Positions 11,904-60,594 of a DNA stretch of 64,000 nucleotides are shown here, in pieces; position 1 is the first letter of the stretch; the number at the start of each line of letters is the position of its first letter. The translations under genes and the position numbers were made by a program. The notes beneath the pieces were generated by a model, which was given only the letters and a program-made list of their open reading frames with translations, made no database searches and was not told the DNA's origin. The stretch comes from Strigamia acuminata (lineage: Eukaryota; Arthropoda; Chilopoda; Geophilomorpha; Linotaeniidae). Location: positions 37,414,427-37,478,426 of the forward strand of contig OX442315.1 in the NCBI GenBank assembly GCA_949358305.1, written 5' to 3'.

Positions 11904-13609
11904 GATATGCTATTAGAACACGTTTTCATTAAAAGCAGGATTAAATATTCGAGAAACACAGAAAAAGTAAATCTACGTCTAATTCACATACGAATATATA
12001 TATTTCATGACATGATTCTTCTATTTCCGACCCAGTTACCATTACCAGCAGTTGCAGTTCTAAGGAAATATGATTTCTCTCACAATGTCATCCAACTGAT
12101 GTTCAATGAAAACATTCACGTGTTAACGCACCTTCCTCGTTACATCCAAAATCGTTGATAAACCCCCGACATACAACTATAAGCCTCTAATCTATCTAAT
12201 TCTTCTATCTAATTCTTACCTTAATACAACGGCTAGGATGGACGAATCAACACGTGTAAGCTTAATCTAGTCGTGGCCGAACAAGAGAAGCAAAATACAC
12301 GTAGAAGCGAACGAAGCACGGGCGAATTGACATGACTGTCTGTTGAAACTGGATGAGTCCAAATTCGATGCGGAGGAACTCACTCAAGTGTGGATCGATA
12401 CCGCAGTGCAATCTGGCGTCCAACGTGCACAACTGCAATGGGTTTGCGACAGGTGGCATTTCTCCTTTCAAATCTTTTCACGCAAGTTAGCGATCTCGCC
12501 AGGTGGTGTTCTGGTTGGGACTTGGGAGTATAAGTTGCTAGCTCCCGCTTTTTTGTTTATTCCAACAATTATCTGTTGATTTTTGCGGTAAACCTAAATA
12601 TTTACTGACGTCTGTTGGAATTCGTGAGTGTCAGTGTGATTTTATGCTTGGAAACAACGTTTTTCTTTTCTACTGTCGGCCTCGTATGGCTGTTGTGACG
12701 CCAGGAGTGAGTAATCGATTATGCCTCCTTTTGGCATTCCTTGAGATCGTTGTAAGGAGCCAGTTTTCGGCAAGCAACTGGCTGTTCATTGCACTTCCTG
12801 CGCAGTTAACTATCATGCAGTGTGCTAAAAGGTGAAAGTTAAAGAGATTGGGGTCTTTGAGCCCTTTTTCAAATGTGACACTTGTGTATGAATTGAAGGT
12901 TGGACAGTTGTAATTGCTCGGTGAGATTGCTGCCTTGCATAATGATGGTTTACTAATATGGGTGGTTGACCAAAAATTAATGATGGGATTGTAAATAAAC
13001 TGATGTGTTTCTTGCGTGTATTCGAATGGATGCAGTTGGATGTACTGGAGTCACAAAATGACCATCTTGGTTGCAGTGTCTTTTATGTATTATTAGGAAT
13101 GAATAAATGAATGACTGATCAGTTCAATGGTTAACTTGTGACGGTTATGGTCTTCGCCATGGCAGCTTGGGGACTGGTTACCATGGTGTGGGACGCATCT
13201 CGCTTAATAACTGTGGAAATATCTGGCTGTGTGGTGAGTGTATAAATGAAATAAACATCCATTTTGTTTTGCTGAATGAGCTAACATGGTGTGACGATGG
13301 CGTACCTGCGCTAAACATCACCTACCCTATTGTGCGAGATAGTTTGCTTTAGCTGAAATCAAGTGAACTGAAATGTGAGATAAAATAAAGAGTCTTGAGA
13401 TTTATCAGATCCTTTAACATTTATTACTAAATTAAAGTTAAACAAATACTAGGCCGACAAATGGCCAATTTAACATTACAATTAAACTATACAAATGACC
13501 GGCATTAAGCTCTAAAATAATATGATGTCTTATTGCTGGTCCAGATAAATGGGTAAACTTTCCCATTCATCTAGAAATACAGATGTCATCTGTGAATCGG
13601 TATGATTGT
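11904..13609. other. Unclassified, less AT-rich segment
   Basis: The part 12240-13350 is more complex and CG-richer than the surroundings, with several short ORFs (for example 12343-12579) that I do not recognise. It might be an old LTR or a host exon. No splice-bounded coding exon can be supported. Confidence 0.35.
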
Positions 13610-13764
13610 CAGTGCTGGACTGGCCCGGCGGGCTACCGGGAGTTTCCCGGTGGCCCGTGGCTGCTGTGGCCTCTCGCGGCCTGCTGTGGCCTGTCCCGAC
13701 TTCATTAATTGTGGCCCGGACACCCAGATTTCCCGATAATAAATTTGTTCCCAGTCCAGCCCTG
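13610..13764. mobile_element. hAT-type MITE, 155 bp
   Basis: Ends CAGTGCTGGACTGG and CCAGTCCAGCCCTG with a perfect 8-bp duplication ATGATTGT (13602-13609 and 13765-13772). Eight-base duplications and CAGGGC-like ends are typical of hAT transposons. The interior is GC-rich with TGTGGCC words. Confidence 0.9.
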
Positions 13765-13772
13765 ATGATTGT

Positions 13773-15759
13773 CGTCCGATTGATATTGGTTCCAATGGTT
13801 CTATAAATGTAATTGTGTAAATTATCATCTGCATGTCATCGGACATTGACAGATATACATTAATGATTGCTCAGGTAGTTCCAATCCCTATAATGGTAAA
13901 AGTTGTATTTAAAAAAATTATTAATTTAGTTAAAAATTAGTTGTACTTTACCTTAGTTATATAAACTTTAATTATTTTGATTACTAAATTTAGAATAATC
14001 TGTCTCAGAATATGGACAGATTTCCAATATTCATTTATGATTAAATCATTATTAATTTCTTTAAATAAGTCATTGGTAACTTCTAATAACAGAACTCTCT
14101 TTGCATTTCCACACACATTAAAAACAGCAATAATGTTAGCATCATCACAGGTAAATTCTTGCAATTTTTTCATGTGTTTTCCATGTGTTTACGTGGCTTG
14201 GTCAACTGAAATTAAAAAATATATGAAAACTTAAGCAGGAGAAGATTAATTTAATTTTAGAATATGTAACATTTCATATACTAACTGTTTGACAAATGTT
14301 TTGCCATAAAAAACATCAAAATGAATCAAATTGTCAATTTTAGATCGTTGGTTTTCACTATTCCTATTCATTTTGCCAGAGAAGTAGTATGTAAAATCGC
14401 GACATCTGGTGTGGATTTTGTACATGACGTCATTGGGATCCGAGCCTCGGTTTCGCATACTATTAGAATTGGCCCCGTTTTCCCATCCTTCTCTTCTATA
14501 TCCTTGGTTATACTGTATATGAGTAACTTGCGTGCAAATTACTGTGTAACAATATCACGTATAAATTGCGCACAATTTATGAGCTGTATTTCACATATTG
14601 GTATTTTTATATCATGAGTAACTTGCGTACAATTTACTACATGAAATGTTACTTCTTGTTCCGTGTAATGGCATCTTGAAGTGAAATTACTAATAATAAG
14701 TAAATTGTTTCCAATTTACTTGTTTTCTTACTTTCTTAGTAAATTCAACTTTGGTTTTCTGAAAAATACAAAAAGGCTAGCACGGTGTGGTCCATTTTAA
14801 CCAAGCTTGTCGGCAGCTTTGGCTTACTGGACCTGGCACATATTGATGAACACTGTTGAAAATATATCCATACCCGAGGAATCTTTTCCCGCGTCCCCGG
14901 ATACAATTTCCTCACAGTCACTTTACCGTCATCGTTCACCCGGACATGGAGACAACATACACCCATCTCCACGTCAAGTGTATGCCGTATGTAGTTTCTC
15001 ATGGGCCCGCAGAATTTAGGGGCTCCGATTGTGCAAAATGTTGCACAACCAGCTGAAGCAGATTTAACTTTAAGTTGTTTAATTTTTTTTTTTAAATTAA
15101 GTTATTTTTAACCCATTGATTAAAATTGAGTTCATGATTTAAATTGAATCCTTTCAACCAAATTCATTTCAAACTATAAATTGGCTTATTATCAAATAAA
15201 AATTGTTATGTACACACAACAATTCGATAGCAGTACTTTATATGAGGAAAGGAGACCTTCCAATTACTTGCAAGTTGTAATTAAAACTTTTAAACAATGT
15301 CCTGACTAACAACCCCTTGCTGTATCCGGAGACTTTATCATGAAACAGTTATCGTAATTTTCCTTTCCAATAAGTTGAACGAGGCAGCAGCAATTTGCGC
15401 AAATAGGATTAAGACCCTGTTTGAGTCCTCTTTCTTAAAGGAATCAGTTTACGTCTCACATCAAACTAGATTAAATTTGGGCAAATGTGCATACAAAGAA
15501 ATTGAAATTGTAAAAGAGAATTTTAATTCAACTTGGCTCTTTGAAAGGCAGTAAAATTGTTTTAACAACAACAACAAAAAATACACAATTTTGTTACTAA
15601 ACTTTTAATTTAATATCATAACACTTTTTTAACTAAAAAAATTGGCACATTTATCTTACTTTTGAAATCTATAAATTATGTACATACACAGACATGATGA
15701 AGTGAAAAAGCAGAAGTTATTATTTTACATATAAATGTGGTACTGTAAGTCTAAAAAAT
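13773..15759. other. No gene recognised; phrase AGTAACTTGCGTACAATTTACT
   Basis: At 14519-14635 the words GAGTAACTTGCGT and ACAATTTACT or AATTGCGCACAATTTA recur, probably part of an unclassified repeat. At 14745-15002 (minus) an 85-codon ORF in less AT-rich DNA has no recognisable similarity. No element ends defined. Confidence 0.4.
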
Positions 15760-17257
15760 GTACACACTGTTCAACTAAATATATATTAATTAATATACAA
15801 TCATTAGTTTTGGGCTATGTTGAAAAAACGTTTCTATACTCTGATGCACTACAAAAGTAGCCTTTCTCCCATTGGCCGAGCCAGTTCACTTGTGTAGTGA
15901 TATAAAAAAATTTAACGAAACACCAGAATTGCATTAGATGTACGAACATTATAGTCGATTACCTAGATAACAGCAAAAAATTCAAAATTGTGTGCTTTCC
16001 AAACAAAGCAATCAATAAACTGAAGAAACATGTGTGTTGAAATAAAAACAGCATAAAACTGTATTTTATAAATGGAAAAAAACCTTTTATTATAAAATAC
16101 ATTTAAAATTATATCATTTTAATCATTATAGTAATCGGAAAAATGAAAAAAAAAAAAAAATTACTTTTCCTGGTGGTAGTACACAGTCTACAGTTAAGAG
16201 TAATGAGACTCGGCCAATGGGAGAAAGGCCACTTTTGTAGTGCATCAGAGTATAGTGCAGTTTTATCCACTCTTTCGTTCAGTGTTCAGCTTTCGTTCTC
16301 GAGGTTATTTGCGTTTTTCATCAATTTTTGTCACAATTCACCAAGTTTGATTGCACTAGTCATTCCTGTATTTCAGATTTTATGATACTTGTGTAAATTT
16401 CTCCAGCGATACTGGTACCAGTACACAGTACTTTTCAAAGAGTACCGATTCTTATCGTATCATAATATATTACTTTAGATCTCGCAAAACCTGCGAGAAC
16501 TTGCAGGATTTTTCAAGATTATGGCATTTTACCTAAAGTTATGCAGTATGGTACCAAAAACGTTGCACTGGTACAGTACCGCAATGACGAGATGCGGTAC
16601 TTTATGAAAAGTAATGTCTGCCGGTATTCGAACTTCTGAAGAAATCCTCAAAAGTAAAGAAGTAAAGAATTGGGATGACAAATAAACGCAAATTTTCCAA
16701 GAATGAAAGCTCGGATCGCCAAAAACTCAACACCAAAAGAAAGAGAGGAAAAAACTACACTAGAAAGATTAATTAAACAACACTGTCCAAAACTAATGAT
16801 TAATAATTTAATATGCACCTACGGACAAAAAATTCTTCACATGCTGTCAGGCTACTTCAGCTCCAAATGAGCAGTTCATTTTTCTGCCACCATTGGCTAG
16901 AGCAATCTACTTTTCCTGGGAGCAATAGAAAGTTTATATATGACTAAAACTGCTCTGTAGTCGCATTTAAACTTTCTGTTGTCCCAAAGAAAAGTAGACT
17001 GCTCTAGCCGCTGGTGGCAAAAAAATAAACTGCTCATTTGGAGCTGAAGTAGCCTGACAGCATGTAAAATTTTTTATCTATTGGTGTACATTTAATTGAA
17101 CAGTGTATACACTTACTTGAACAGTGTATACACTTACTTGAACAGTGTATACATTTAATTGAACAGTGTATACATTTAATTGAACAGTGTATACATTTAA
17201 TTAAACAGTGTATACATTTAATTAAACAGTGTATACATTTAATTGAACAGTGTATAC
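15760..17257. mobile_element. Composite foldback element with amplified right terminus
   Basis: The left end GTACACACTGTTCAACTAAAT matches, inverted, the 21-bp unit repeated at the right end. Inner inverted pairs are 15838-15900 with 16205-16258 (GCACTACAAAAGTAGCC facing GGCCACTTTTGTAGTGC) and 16838-16950 with 16960-17064 (CTGTCAGGCTACTTCAGCTC facing GAGCTGAAGTAGCCTGACAG). A dispersed relative of 15838-16140 lies at 50650-50930. Non-coding. Confidence 0.65.
17086..17257. repeat. 21-bp tandem repeat (about 8 copies)
   Basis: Units of TGTATACATTTAATTGAACAG with CACTTACTTG variants in copies 2-3. Each unit equals the inverted terminal sequence of the composite element to its left. Confidence 0.9.
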
Positions 17258-17883
17258 AGGGTGTTCTAGAAGTCTGGTTGCCACCAAATGTTTCCTAAGC
17301 AACTGCATCTAGGCTAACTTTGATGAAGCAATCATATAAGAAATTGGGTGAGAGGTTATCAAATTTGACCTTGAAAGGCATTCTAATTCTTAAACCAATC
17401 AGGCTAGAGAAAAATTTTCAATTCGAAAGTTGTACTTGTATAGCACCATCAATTAGTCTAAATGAACAAACAATTGGCTATTTGTGAAAACTGAAGAGGT
17501 TTTATTTTGTTGTTGTTGTTGTTTACATGATGTATTTTTAATCGATTCCCTTAAGGAACACCATTAATTGGTGCATTAAAATCTTAAGTTGTACTAACTT
17601 ATGACATCATTGTTCCTACGACCCATCTACCCACACTTGAATAGCCAATTGTTGGTTCATTTTGACTAATTTGATGGTGCTCTAGAATTGAAATTGAAAT
17701 ATTTTCTCTAGCCTAATTAGTTTAAAAATTAGAAAGTGAATGACCTTCAAAATAACCTTCAAGGTCAAATTTCATAGCCTCATTAGATTGCTCTGACCCA
17801 ATTTTTTATATGATCGCTTCATCAAAGTTAGCCTAGGTGCAGTTGCTTCTTGGTAAGAACCAGACTTTTAGAACACCCTGTAT
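17256..17883. mobile_element. ACAGGGTG-type foldback MITE, copy 1 (complete)
   Basis: Ends TACAGGGTGTTCTAGAAGTC and GACTTTTAGAACACCCTGTA. The arms of about 200 bp are inverted to each other and carry TTTGATGAAGC-ATC and AACCAATCAGGCTAGAG words. TA flanks suggest a Tc1/mariner-type target. No coding sequence. Confidence 0.85.
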
Positions 17884-17932
17884 ACCTTATACACAGTGAC
17901 CATTGATTTACCATACTGCCTCATATAATGGC

Positions 17933-18171
17933 AGGGGCGTTTAAAAGTTTTTCTGGCTTGGACCCCCATCGCATATTTGAAGCCCTGCGTTTATTCGAGC
18001 CCGGTGCATGATAGCAAAAAATGGTGAGTTTTTCGTAAAAATCACCGATTTTTTTGCCAAAAATCGGTAATTTTTGGGGACCCGGCACTTAATCAAAGCC
18101 GGTGCCAATTCCTTAAATTTCTGCTGATCGCCCAACGTCTAAACGGACCCGGCGCCTTTACGAATCCCGGC
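17933..18171. mobile_element. hAT-like element with GGACCCGGCGCC phrases
   Basis: Starts CAGGGGCGTTTAAAAG. Words GGACCCGGC, GAGCCCGGTGC, AAGCCGGTGCC and GACCCGGCGCCTTT recur. The flanks TATAATGG and TATAATAC agree at six of eight bases, a possible old 8-bp duplication. Confidence 0.5.
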
Positions 18172-20164
18172 TATAATACGACGCAGTGTGGTAACTTGTA
18201 TAATTTTCAAACTGGTTAAATCATGCACATTTTTATTTTAATCACTACAATTACTGTTCAGCAATAGCAGGCTACATTTACGTATCTCTGTCGTGTATAA
18301 CATTTCCTACTTCTGATTGCTTACTTATCTCATAAAGTAAAGAAATCACAATGAATTGATTCCAATTTGATTTTTATTATTTTAATAACCAAAATCTGAA
18401 CAGCAATAACATTTAGAATAAATTCAAAATGTCAATAAATACACGTAAAATTTGTAAATTTAATGAGTCATAAGATAACAGGTGAAGGTGGAAGAAGCAA
18501 ACGATACTAACTTAATTCAATTTTACTGTAAATTATTTGTAAATGTAAGCCTCTTTAATGAATGCTGGTAAAGTGTTTAATCAACAATGCATAACATATT
18601 AATTCTTGGTTTAATATTTCTTTTTCTATATTGCATATTATTTTGTAGGCTTAAGTAAGTTCATTACAGTTGAAACAAAATGTTCAACTGGCATTGGAAA
18701 GCAAACAATTTCATAATGTATAGAAATGAAGTTTTCCTTTTGGATGAGCATGTGTACATCAATATTTCACCACAAGGAATAACTTCAGTTCCAAAACATT
18801 TTCAGTTGTCAAACAGATTAAGATACAATCCAATAAACTAGCTCTACAGTTTGAGCCTGGTATCTTATTGCCAATATCAAATGACACAATTCACTTGTAT
18901 GCAATAAACTATTTTCGACTTTCGAGTTTGAATTTGGCATCAAGATACATACCGGGTGCAAACTGCAGAAAAATTTCCAAGTAAAACAAATAGTCACAAT
19001 GTTTGTGAAGGTTTACATTTTATCTAAACAGACATTTATATGGAAATAAACAGATAACATTTCTCTAAACATTCCAAAATCACACACTCAGTCATTGAAT
19101 GCAAAGGAAAGATATATTACTATAAGAATTCATTGGAAGAATAATTTCACAATCATTTTTATTAGAAAAATTTACCCCTGACAACCCACAGCAGCAAACA
19201 TTCTGAATAACTCCAAAAGCACTAAGATAATTTTCATACAAATCCCTCAGCAGGTGCCACTACTAGTACATGACATTATCTACTGGTGGACTATATATGG
19301 CTATCCAATAAAATGAAATGAAGTTGTTGTCCAATTGCATTCAGTGGATATTCAGTTTATGACTAGATCTGTATTTTATTATAAGAATTGAAATTGAACA
19401 AAACTCAAAATTATTTGCTTCTGTGGACTGTCTTTGGGTAGTCTGCAGAAATATTGCAGAATTGTACATTTTTGTAGAAATAGATATTTTGCACTGTAGT
19501 TCAGTGATACTTCAATTCTCCGATGACAATTTTGTGCCTTAAAACACACGGACAATGCAAGAAGCCAATTAGTGATAAAATGTCAATAGACAGACAGCTT
19601 GAATTGCTTGAGTTATTTGGAGCAAATATTTACTCCTGGCACAACCTTAAACCTCATGTATTTTCTTTTTCTTTTAAATAAGTTAAATAAAAACAGATAA
19701 AATGAAAATGATACTGAAAGGTTATTTTCATACATTTAACAATAATAAACCTTAGTAGGAAAATCAATATAGTTGATCTTTGGAATTTTACACACAAGCA
19801 TGCATGGAAGAAGAAAACGTGTGGGCTCAATGGTTTGCAGAGAAACCCCCAGAGGGAAGCAGCTTTCAGAAAACTTTTCCCTAACTAAAAGCTTTCACGC
19901 AAAAATTTATAGGGTCAACTAGCAATCAGAATAGCAAAAAAGTAATCACAATGGTATAAAAATTGGAAATTACCCATCAAATCAGTGGGGAAATACACAT
20001 ACATACAGTATATAAGCTAAGAATAGAGATTTATATATAGAATAGAATTTTTGTATAAATAAATAAATAAATAAATGAATAATCAAATTATTTTTAAATA
20101 TTGTGGATGAATGTTTTGGTATAAAGCATAAAATAGAAAATTGATAAAGAAGATAACATTAGTC
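18172..20164 (-). other. Downstream flank and possible 3' UTR of the PKC beta I-type transcript
   Basis: About 2 kb without ORFs or recognisable transposon ends, unusual in this window. AATAAA signals on the minus strand occur at 19380-19375 and 19163-19158. A long 3' UTR is plausible from position and the lack of repeats, but only transcript data would show it. Confidence 0.35.
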
Positions 20165-56243
<36,079 letters not shown>

Positions 56244-56802
56244 CTACAAATATTAATTTACAAATAAGTCAATGCTCACTTGATCAGTTTATCAAGAATA
56301 AAAATACCACGAAATTATAAATTCCTCATCAAAACAGAAAAACAGAATAAAAATAGATACTTCTTTTCCTCTAAGAAAAATAACTTTTTATTGCTTGTAA
56401 ATAAACAAAAAAAAGAATAGAAAAAAAATTCACGCATCCAGTATGAGTTTTTTATTTTTAAAAAAACCAACAATCTGGAAAGTTCATACATAACATAAAA
56501 TTTTAGAAAAGTACTTGTAGGCTATCGCGACCCACTTCATCTCCAGCATATTCAATTATTTTAGTGATACTTATTGACCAGCCAGAGAAAGTCTTCTCAT
56601 AAACCTTTACTTTCTTGGACTTCCTTACTATTTTACTTTGTAAATAATTTACTTATGCAAATAAATTAAAGAATTGTAAATCATTCTAAGGATGTATAAG
56701 TAAATATGTTTTATTTGTTAAAATATTTCAGCAATCATTATTAAGATATTGATTCCATAGAATCAATATCAATTAATAACCGCCACTATCGTAAATAAAT
56801 AC

Positions 56803-57367
56803 TGTTACGTGTGGCTGGGGACACCACACGTAACATTTAAATTTAGTTTGGACTGAGAATGCTTGAGAATTAAATGGTGAGTTTGATGAGAAATGATAAG
56901 GCATTTTAAATCATACAATCTCTTTATTTGACTGGATTGAAATCCTTTAATTCAACAAACTAAAGAGATTAAGAATAACAACTCGAACATTAAATTATCA
57001 AAACTTAAATCATAAACCTAAATCAAAATTACATAAAAGGCATGAATGACAATCAATTTATATTTCTAAGTTCATAATGGGACCCTAGCCAAAGAGACCA
57101 AGCGCCGAGTGCGCTAGTCATCAGAGGCTGGGTTAAGGAGCATGGTTAATGATGTTCACTGTTCCAAATCCAAAGCAGGTCTGATTTCTTAAGCTGAAAA
57201 GCTCTGCAGGTAAACCTCGTTTCCCCCCGCCTAATTAGAGTTGATCAACCCAGTAGTGTTGAGTGCAAAACGCACATTAGCGCCTACGGGTGAGAATTTC
57301 CCAAAACTCGGACATAACATTATGCGTTCAGACTCGCTGCTTTTCCGCGTAGTCTGGGCGCGTAACA
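56803..57367 (-). repeat. Solo LTR of a related Gypsy family
   Basis: A 565-bp segment with ends TGTTACG and CGTAACA, flanked by a perfect 4-bp duplication ATAC (56799-56802 and 57368-57371). No internal element region remains, so it is a recombined solo LTR. It lies in reverse orientation to the intact Gypsy, judged from the shared CCACACGTAACA end. A 12-bp perfect hairpin (TGTTACGTGTGG facing CCACACGTAACA) lies at 56803-56835, matching the weaker hairpin at the end of the intact element's LTR. Confidence 0.85.
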
Positions 57368-57371
57368 ATAC

Positions 57372-58060
57372 TTACTTGTTTAAAAGTACCTATTAGGCTC
57401 TTTTGGACCTACCGGTAGGTCCGGACTCGCTAATCCCTAAAGAGACCTGCTAATCCATGGATTCTGATGTCCAATTGGCTGTCACTAATCCCTATTGTTC
57501 TCTAGAACATATACTAGTACAAGGTCTGGATTTTCACCGGATCTTCGCTTTTTGTTTGTTTCTTTGATCTTTCACTAAGCCCAATAGCTGACCTCTTCTG
57601 TCGTTGCCTACACACAGGCTCATGCGAGAAGTAAACTCGAGCAATAAATACCGGTTCTTGGTGACGCGACCATCTAATCGTTACGGATGGAGACCTGAAA
57701 AACTTCCCGCAATGACCACGGGTCATTGTGACTGCCCCTGCCACTAAACCATCTATACGGGAAGACAAACCTGTCCAACAACTTCCGATTGTGGATCAGC
57801 GCGATCTAATCCACCGTCATGGCTCTGAGGCGGATAGTGGTGTCAAATCCTTCCGCGATGATTGTGGATCATCGTCGACTGTCCCCGCCAAAATTACTAA
57901 TTATTAACCTTTTTTGATTGTATTTTCCGTAAAAGTTTAGCTATGTTTCAATCTCATAAGATCGATTGTTTAAACGATTGTTTGAATCTCAGTGAATGCG
58001 GAAAACTGTCCGCATTCTTGCGCATTTGTGCCACGTGGCCAAATGACCGCGTAATGTTGT
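57372..58060. other. Unclassified, CG-richer segment
   Basis: Less AT-rich than its neighbours, between the solo LTR and an LTR-like segment. GATTGTGGATCA occurs twice (57790, 57860). It may be the inner part of an old LTR element, but no domain was recognised. Confidence 0.35.
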
Positions 58061-58290
58061 TGTGACGATGCCGCGAAGTCAGCCCTATTTTTCGGCCCGC
58101 CCAGACACTCAACCAGTACTTGCGACCCGTTTACAAGTGTATAAAACCGTTTTCATGCAATAAATCTATTCAGTGATATTTGTCGTAAGTTATATTATTC
58201 AGTACAATTCACTTAACGTGCACCTAGAATTTGCCTATCTCACTTACGGTAATTTAGATATTACCATTACATAAACATAGAATCGTCACA
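58061..58290 (+). repeat. LTR-like segment with TATA box and poly(A) signal
   Basis: About 230 bp with inverted ends TGTGACGAT and ATCGTCACA, a TATA box (GTGTATAAAACC) and AATAAA downstream in correct order, as in short Gypsy LTRs. No target duplication (flanks TTGT and ACTT) and no internal coding region was found, so the assignment is tentative. Confidence 0.45.
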
Positions 58291-58963
58291 ACTTATTTCC
58301 ACAACTCAGCCTATCACAGTTGTGGAAGATGGAAGCACATTATTATTGTGCCCCATAGTTTGAGAAACGCTGCAGTAGGGGATCAATACCATGAGTTACT
58401 AAGTGAAATAGAAAATGCTAAGAAAGCTTGAAACACTTTAAAAACTAATTTTGAGCTGGTATCTAGAGCTAGAATCATCAGACTTCTAGATTAATTCTGC
58501 AGCTTGAAGTTTGACGCTGCAACGGTCAATTAGAATCTTTGCAGGAAATATTATAAATGCGGCAAAAAACTCTCAGATGTGAAACACAAATTATCGGACT
58601 TATATCTGGCTTTTCAACTAGTTAGGTGTGACGGTTACAACTTTATTCCTACCAAATGGTAGTACAAGGAATAGATTGAAGCAAGTAAATAAATACAACA
58701 TGATTTTCAATATACTACATTTTATTGGTCACCGGATATGATTATTATAATAATCATTCCGGCCAATATACAAGAAAATACTAAAGTTCTACATGAGACA
58801 AATGCCGACATTTGGCTCGTTAAGAATTATTCTAAACTATACAATACATTGGTCAAATGGCCCTAAAATAATATCATTACAGTTATTGATTATCCAGCAG
58901 TCCATGCACAAGATGTAGCATTCTTGTGCATGAAAACATTGATGCCATCTAACCGAGGTGAGT
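58291..58963. other. No gene recognised
   Basis: Sequence between the LTR-like segment and the MULE left end. A minus-strand ORF extending into it from the MULE arm has no recognisable similarity. Confidence 0.4.
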
Positions 58964-59275
58964 TCAGTTCTTTGAATTTCACTTCTTAGACAATCGTTTG
59001 TTCGACCCCACTTCTCGAATTGATTGTTTCTTCGACTTGTTTTTGTCTGAGAAATGACCCAGTCGAGAAGTGATTGTCTGAGAAGTGACCCCTTAAATTT
59101 CAAAAATGTAATTTTTTTAAAAATATAATAAAAAATTAGATAGTAAATTAAATGTTTTATTCAAACTTTGAATCTATTTTAGAAGTTGTGAGCAATGCCG
59201 CAAATAAATTCCAGCAAAGACATTGTGCGCCTCTCAGACATCAAGTGGCTTATCCTTGCCTCTCTTTGTATGTCT

Positions 59276-60380
59276 TTACGCTTTTTGAGGGGGTTTGGAA
59301 CTCCTGAGATGATGCCTTCCCTGTTCTCGAAGAGCTGCATTTTGGCCGAACAATGGCTTTAACTGCCTGTACGCCGACACTATTTTGTTCGTAGGCAAAA
59401 ATGCCAGAGCAGACAGCTGGCATACTAGCATTCTAAATTCATCATCCGCCAAGTACAGGGCATGGAGGTGTTCGTGTTGCACCCGTCGGTAAACGCACTG
59501 AGTTAAATGGAAGTAACATCCGTGAAGAATTGTGTTAGGAAGAACTTCCTGTACAGCATTCAGTGCACCAACCTCAAAATCGCTGATGAAATACTCCGGT
59601 GAGAATTCTCCGTCAATCAACTCCTCGATTAGAGTTTTAACTTTTGCAAACATCATGACGTATGCCGCTTTTACTCTGCATTCCATCAAACAGAAAACCA
59701 TCGGCAGAGTTCGTTTAGTTACATCTGATACACCAACTTGACAATGGAGTGTGTAAAGTTGGTTAAAAAATTTTGGGACAGTCTGGAAAGTTCCATCACC
59801 AAGAACACTAACAGACTCGCATAAATGTATTAAGTTCTCGGCTGTTGTGAACAACAATAGCATCCTGGTACCGCAATTTGTCCTCATGGCAGCGTATAAA
59901 AATCGCTTACCCTCTAAAGTACTGGAGAAGGGCTCGAGAGCATCCCACCGCAGCTGGTGCAAGTAATCACTAATCAGGCTCCGTTGGTAGCTCTTTGCGG
60001 CGAGCACGCTTCACCACTTGAGCAAGTGCAGTTCGACTTGGACAATAGTTTTTCATGCGACGTGTTTCCGTGTGCAGAGTAGCCTGTATAATTACGGATG
60101 GCTTTTCGGTAGTCATCATTGCCCTATCCTTCATGGCCTGTGTTAGATGGATGACACGTGTGCGTTCTGGATTTGGCAAGTGGCTGTGTGCACATGGGTC
60201 GTTAATAAGTTGTGGTTGGACTATGTTCGTGTTTGTTGTATCCCGTCCACCGCACTTCTTGTAGAATACATCGCACTTCCAATAAATCCGATCACCTCGT
60301 TGCTTGTCAAGAACGTAGGCGTAACCACCTAAACAAAGCTTCGGTTTTCCTCGCACAGTTTTTTCCATGGTAAGTGCCAT
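59276..60380 (-). pseudogene. FLYWCH-MULE transposase, frameshifted and truncated
   Basis: The first block starts at ATG 60380 with a FLYWCH zinc finger (GGYAYVLDKQRGDRIYWKCD, a CX-type cysteine pair and a later HSH). FLYWCH domains bind DNA. The frame is lost near 59975, and the second block holds the MULE catalytic core: LGDGTF (first D), FISDFE (second D) and the GCYFHL CxxH motif. The third catalytic acidic residue, normally well downstream, is absent because the reading ends at 59276. The break and truncation suggest a dead copy. The 243-codon second block has no internal stop, so decay is recent. Confidence 0.8.
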
Positions 60381-60594
60381 TGCGTAACTGGAACTGTATA
60401 ATGTTGAACTACAGAACGAGCGTGCTTAAATAGTGCCTGCACGACGATACGTTTGTGCGACATGAATGTAACGTTTGTGCGACTGTAATGTTTGTACGAC
60501 GTAACGTTCATGCAACATGCAGCAATCGGCGAAGAAGAAACGGTTTTCGAAGAAATGACCGTGTCGAAGAAACGATTGTCAAAGAAGTAGCCCC

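Noticed and set aside
59532-60332. Plus-strand ORFs opposite the MULE transposase
   Set aside because: They are shadows of the minus-strand coding sequence, which carries the recognisable motifs.
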